Shown here in pieces: positions 6,338 through 8,197 of a stretch of 8,197 nucleotides of DNA (positions within the stretch are counted from its first letter, which is position 1; every line of letters starts with the position of its first letter). A program made the translations under genes and the position numbers. This DNA comes from Deltaproteobacteria bacterium (lineage in GTDB: Bacteria > Desulfobacterota > Desulfobacteria > Desulfobacterales > JAFDFH01): assembly GCA_019309945.1 (NCBI GenBank), contig JAFDFH010000090.1:1-8197 (forward strand). Direction: 5' to 3'. Below the pieces are notes generated by a model. That model was not told the DNA's origin and ran no database searches. It worked only from the letters and a program-made list of their open reading frames with translations.

Positions 6338-6973
6338 TCATGTATCCTGCACCACACGTTCAAAGGCCGCCTGAAAAAAATCCCGCTCGCATTCCATTGC
6401 GTAGCGATATGTTTTCCGAACAAGGGGCGTGTCTGAGGTATAGGCGTCAATGAGTTGTTCCAGCTGCTGGGCGAGATTTTCGATATCCTGGCTGCCGTAT
6501 GTGCGAATCCAATCCATATACTGATGTTCCGGCGGATTTTGCTGTGCCAGTTGTTGCCCTAAATAGGCATACAGTCGCATGCATGGCGACAAGGCCGCCA
6601 CGGTTACGCCCGTGTCGTAAGCCCAGGCGGTGGCCAGTACAAAGTCGGTGTAACGGCGGGTCGCGGCCGCCGGTTCCACGTTGATGATATCCACGCCCCA
6701 TTGAAGCGCATATTTTGCATGCAATTTCAACTCTTCCAACACCCCATCGGTAAGGGCGTGCAGGGTGCCAAAGCCTTCCCAGTCCGGTGATTTAACCCCG
6801 GCAATGGTGTAAGCACGGGCAAACGCCTGTAGAAAGAAGGCGTCCTGGCCGATGTAGTAAGCAAAACGGTCCCGTGAAAGGCTGCCATCAGCGAGCCCCT
6901 GAACAAAAGGGTGGTGAAGACAGGCCTGGGCCAGGTCATGGTTGGCTTGCCATAAATCGTTTGATAGGCTCAT
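6338..6973 (-). CDS. tenA: TenA, aminopyrimidine aminohydrolase / thiaminase II
   Basis: This 211-residue cytoplasmic enzyme hydrolyses 4-amino-5-aminomethyl-2-methylpyrimidine to HMP, returning degraded thiamin to biosynthesis; the family also cleaves thiamin itself. Visible landmarks are HPFVQGLADGSL (21-32), YYIGQDAFFL with the substrate Asp44 (39-48), catalytic Cys131 in SPCMRLYAYLG, DWIRTYGS (154-161), and the C-terminal Glu196 in MECERDFF. Cys131 places it in the Cys-dependent TenA_C class. The length is normal. The start is ATG 6973, with GGAGGAA at an ideal distance. An in-frame ATG at 7018 overlapping the thiE stop by four bases would add 15 non-conserved residues and is less likely. 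It follows thiE in one transcript, so it should be under the TPP riboswitch. Its last codons run into a short CAGGATACA-type repeat. Confidence 0.95.
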   Translation of the reverse strand: MSLSNDLWQANHDLAQACLHHPFVQGLADGSLSRDRFAYYIGQDAFFLQAFARAYTIAGVKSPDWEGFGTLHALTDGVLEELKLHAKYALQWGVDIINVEPAAATRRYTDFVLATAWAYDTGVTVAALSPCMRLYAYLGQQLAQQNPPEHQYMDWIRTYGSQDIENLAQQLEQLIDAYTSDTPLVRKTYRYAMECERDFFQAAFERVVQDT

Positions 6974-6980
6974 TGCCCCT

Positions 6981-6987
6981 TTCCTCC
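6981..6987 (-). promoter_or_regulatory. Ribosome binding site fixing the tenA start
   Basis: GGAGGAA lies seven bases before ATG 6973. The competing upstream ATG 7018 has nothing comparable. Confidence 0.85.
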
Positions 6988-7014
6988 ATAATGCTCCCGC
7001 GGGCGACACCGAGA

Positions 7015-7674
7015 TCATTGGATACAGCCGTTTCGCCCTTGATCAATACATTGCCGCAATTCCCTTGCGGCTTTTTCCGGATCGGCAGCTCCTACAATCG
7101 CTGAAATTAGGGACACACCATCTGCGCCGGCTTCAATAACAGCGGATATATTGCCATGATGAATTCCCCCGATACCCACAACCGGAAGCGGGCATGCCTC
7201 AATAACCGCTTTGAGTCCTGAAATGCCAATCGGTATGCCGGCGTCCGCTTTGGATCGGGTGCCGTATACATCTCCCACGCCGACATAATCCGCTCCATCG
7301 CGTCTTGCTTGAAGCGCAATTTCAGGTGATTTGGCCGACACGCCAAGAATACGATTCGGACCCAGCAATTGGCGGGCGAGGGATGCGGGCATATCATCCG
7401 GAGGTCCCACATGGACCCCTTCAGCCTGAATGGCTAAGGCAATATCGACGCGGTCGTTAACGATAAGAGGAACATTGGCATCCCGGGTGACATTGTGCAA
7501 CTCCCGACCAAGGTCAATCATTTCACTGGTCGTGGCGGTTTTTTCACGCATCTGGACAACGGTTACGCCCCCTTGAATGGCTGCGCGTACGATATCCACA
7601 ATGTTCCGATCGCCCGCAATTATACGATCGGTAATCAGATACAGGGACCAATTAATGTCGCTTTTGTTAAACAT
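7015..7674 (-). CDS. thiE: Thiamine-phosphate synthase ThiE
   Basis: This 219-residue TIM-barrel enzyme condenses HMP pyrophosphate with thiazole phosphate to give thiamin phosphate. Family motifs appear in order: LYLITDR (11-17), VVQMREK (39-45), IVNDRVDIAL (71-80, Mg/pyrophosphate region), GVHVGPPDD (86-94), GVSAKS (111-116), DYVGVGDVYGTRSKAD (129-144), VVGIGGI (165-171) and GADGVSLISAI (183-193). The phosphate-loop segment reads GDVYGTRSK, where many ThiE proteins have GPIFPT.TK; this is a subfamily variation rather than damage. The start is ATG 7674, with AAGGACGG upstream. It is the first gene after the riboswitch terminator, with tenA directly downstream. Confidence 0.96.
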   Translation of the reverse strand: MFNKSDINWSLYLITDRIIAGDRNIVDIVRAAIQGGVTVVQMREKTATTSEMIDLGRELHNVTRDANVPLIVNDRVDIALAIQAEGVHVGPPDDMPASLARQLLGPNRILGVSAKSPEIALQARRDGADYVGVGDVYGTRSKADAGIPIGISGLKAVIEACPLPVVGIGGIHHGNISAVIEAGADGVSLISAIVGAADPEKAARELRQCIDQGRNGCIQ

Positions 7675-7723
7675 TTTAATTCCGTCCTTATTAAATTATT
7701 TCCGGTTAACCTCATCACTCAAC

Positions 7724-7759
7724 AAAAAAACACCGCCTCCGGGGGAAAACGGTGTTTTT
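7724..7759 (-). terminator. Intrinsic terminator of the TPP riboswitch
   Basis: On the minus strand AAACACCG and CGGTGTTT form an 8-bp stem enclosing a TTTTCCCCCGGAGG loop region, followed by a run of T. It sits between the riboswitch and thiE. Its 5' arm CCGTTTTCCC (7743-7752) can pair instead with GGGAAACGG (7788-7796) at the 3' edge of the riboswitch, giving a built-in antiterminator. Confidence 0.9.
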
Positions 7760-7784
7760 CGCTAAACAGAAATTGCGTATTTAG

Positions 7785-7880
7785 ACTCCGTTTCCCTGCG
7801 CTGGTATTATCCAAATCAGGTTCCTGGGGTCGATGGGAATTGGATCATCCTCTCAGCCCGGTATTCCGAGCTCCCCCAAC
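7785..7880 (-). ncRNA. TPP riboswitch (THI element)
   Basis: On the minus strand the conserved core is complete: GGGGAGC at the 5' side, a CTCGG/CCGGG hairpin, CTGAGA (7851-7856), ACCTGAT (7815-7821), GGATAATACCAGCG (7799-7812) and AGGGAAA closing the P1 side. These are the universally conserved pyrimidine- and pyrophosphate-sensor elements of the class. It lies about 110 bases ahead of thiE with an intrinsic terminator between, so TPP binding should stop transcription of thiE and tenA. Confidence 0.97.
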
Positions 7881-7891
7881 GGAACAGATAT

Positions 7892-7920
7892 TTTATACGG
7901 GTTAAATCATAGATTGTCAA
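7892..7920 (-). promoter_or_regulatory. Sigma-70 promoter of the thiE-tenA transcript
   Basis: TTGACA (7915-7920, perfect) and TATAAA (7892-7897, five of six) are separated by exactly 17 bp. The predicted start near 7885 lies just upstream of the riboswitch. The -35 box is 28 bp from the border of repeat copy B. Confidence 0.85.
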
Positions 7921-7948
7921 CGATGGATCAAAGGATATCTGAAAAACC

Positions 7949-8114
7949 CGTAACTTCTCAGTATATTCCGGTAGGCCCGCTGCGCCATCCGGTAATTTTT
8001 TTCAATACGTCCAAAACTTGCCGTTAAGGGCGCCTAACATAGACCCGCGCACGGGATCCAAAATGAGTGTGTCGCTTAGCATAAACAGGCTACAATCAAC
8101 AATCGTAACCGTTC
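7949..8114. repeat. Repeat copy B (left arm and centre of the 667-938 element)
   Basis: It aligns without gaps to 667-832, at a constant offset of 7282, with about 150 of 166 bases identical and about 93% identity over the first 155. It has the same orientation as copy A. The left border at GTAACTTCTCA is abrupt in both copies. The inverted right arm of copy A is absent here and is replaced by GTTCACAGG-type repeat DNA. The plus-strand 64-codon frame at 7833-8027 spans the riboswitch, promoter and this repeat, and is not a gene. Confidence 0.9.
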
Positions 8115-8197
8115 ACAGGTTCAGGGTTCAACGTTCAGGGTTAAGGACAAAGAAGGCATTGAAGACCCGAAGACTTCGTTAAAAATGTTCATTTTCC
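8111..8197. repeat. GTTCACAGG/TCAGGGT repeat tract and unassigned right edge
   Basis: GTTCACAGGTT (8111-8121) also occurs at 4330-4340 and 4409-4419. Degenerate TCAGGGT heptamers follow to 8141. The last 55 bases are rich in GAAGAC/CTTCG words and resemble other low-complexity intergenic tracts in the window. A possible short minus-strand frame starting near the right edge ends after about 23 codons in the repeat and is not called. Confidence 0.55.

Noticed and set aside
6974..7018. Longer tenA start overlapping the thiE stop
   Set aside because: ATG 6973 has a strong, well-spaced ribosome site and the extra 15 residues are outside the TenA fold; the overlap could still matter for coupling.
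7833..8027. 64-codon plus-strand frame
   Set aside because: It runs antisense through the TPP riboswitch and promoter and into repeat copy B.

Overview
The window carries eight recognisable protein genes, all on the minus strand. In transcription order (right to left) they are: a TPP-riboswitch-controlled thiamin unit (thiE, then tenA); a branched-chain-amino-acid-type (Liv/HAAT) ABC importer (periplasmic binding protein, livH, livM, livG, livF); and the 5' part of a NodB-type polysaccharide deacetylase that runs off the left edge. The host is a Gram-negative-type bacterium, since the binding protein has a signal peptide typical of a periplasmic protein. The Liv cassette, the moderate GC content and the dense palindromic and low-complexity intergenic repeats resemble Desulfobacterota (Desulfobacterales-like) genomes. 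That placement rests on remembered style, not on a search.

Region by region: 1-472, deacetylase (partial), its 5' end overlapping a 125-bp palindromic element (432-556). 557-666, AT-rich DNA with weak promoter-like sites. 667-938, a long inverted-repeat element whose left arm and centre recur at 7949-8114. 974-4312, livF, livG, livM and livH in a tight operon. 4313-4951, a repeat mosaic with nested inverted repeats, two tandem 39-bp palindromic units and the C-terminal remnant of a four-helix-bundle (S23/IVS-type) protein gene; it separates livH from its binding protein. 4952-6097, the binding protein gene. 6098-6337, heptamer repeats and a strong hairpin. 6338-7674, tenA and thiE. 7724-7920, an almost textbook promoter, TPP riboswitch and intrinsic terminator, with a visible antiterminator pairing. 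7949-8197, the second repeat copy and repeat debris.

ThiE joins the thiamin pyrimidine and thiazole moieties, and TenA salvages the pyrimidine; both should be repressed when TPP is plentiful. The Liv transporter imports an unidentified small molecule, classically a branched amino acid, amide or related compound. Because an importer, a NodB-fold amide hydrolase and TenA lie colinear, one testable idea is that they form an alternative base-degraded-thiamin salvage route, analogous to ThiXYZ-YlmB-TenA. The intervening repeats and the apparently independent promoters argue for caution. No unmistakably new system was seen. The most unusual material is the set of palindromic repeat families, which occupy nearly every intergenic gap and in one case supply the start region of a gene.
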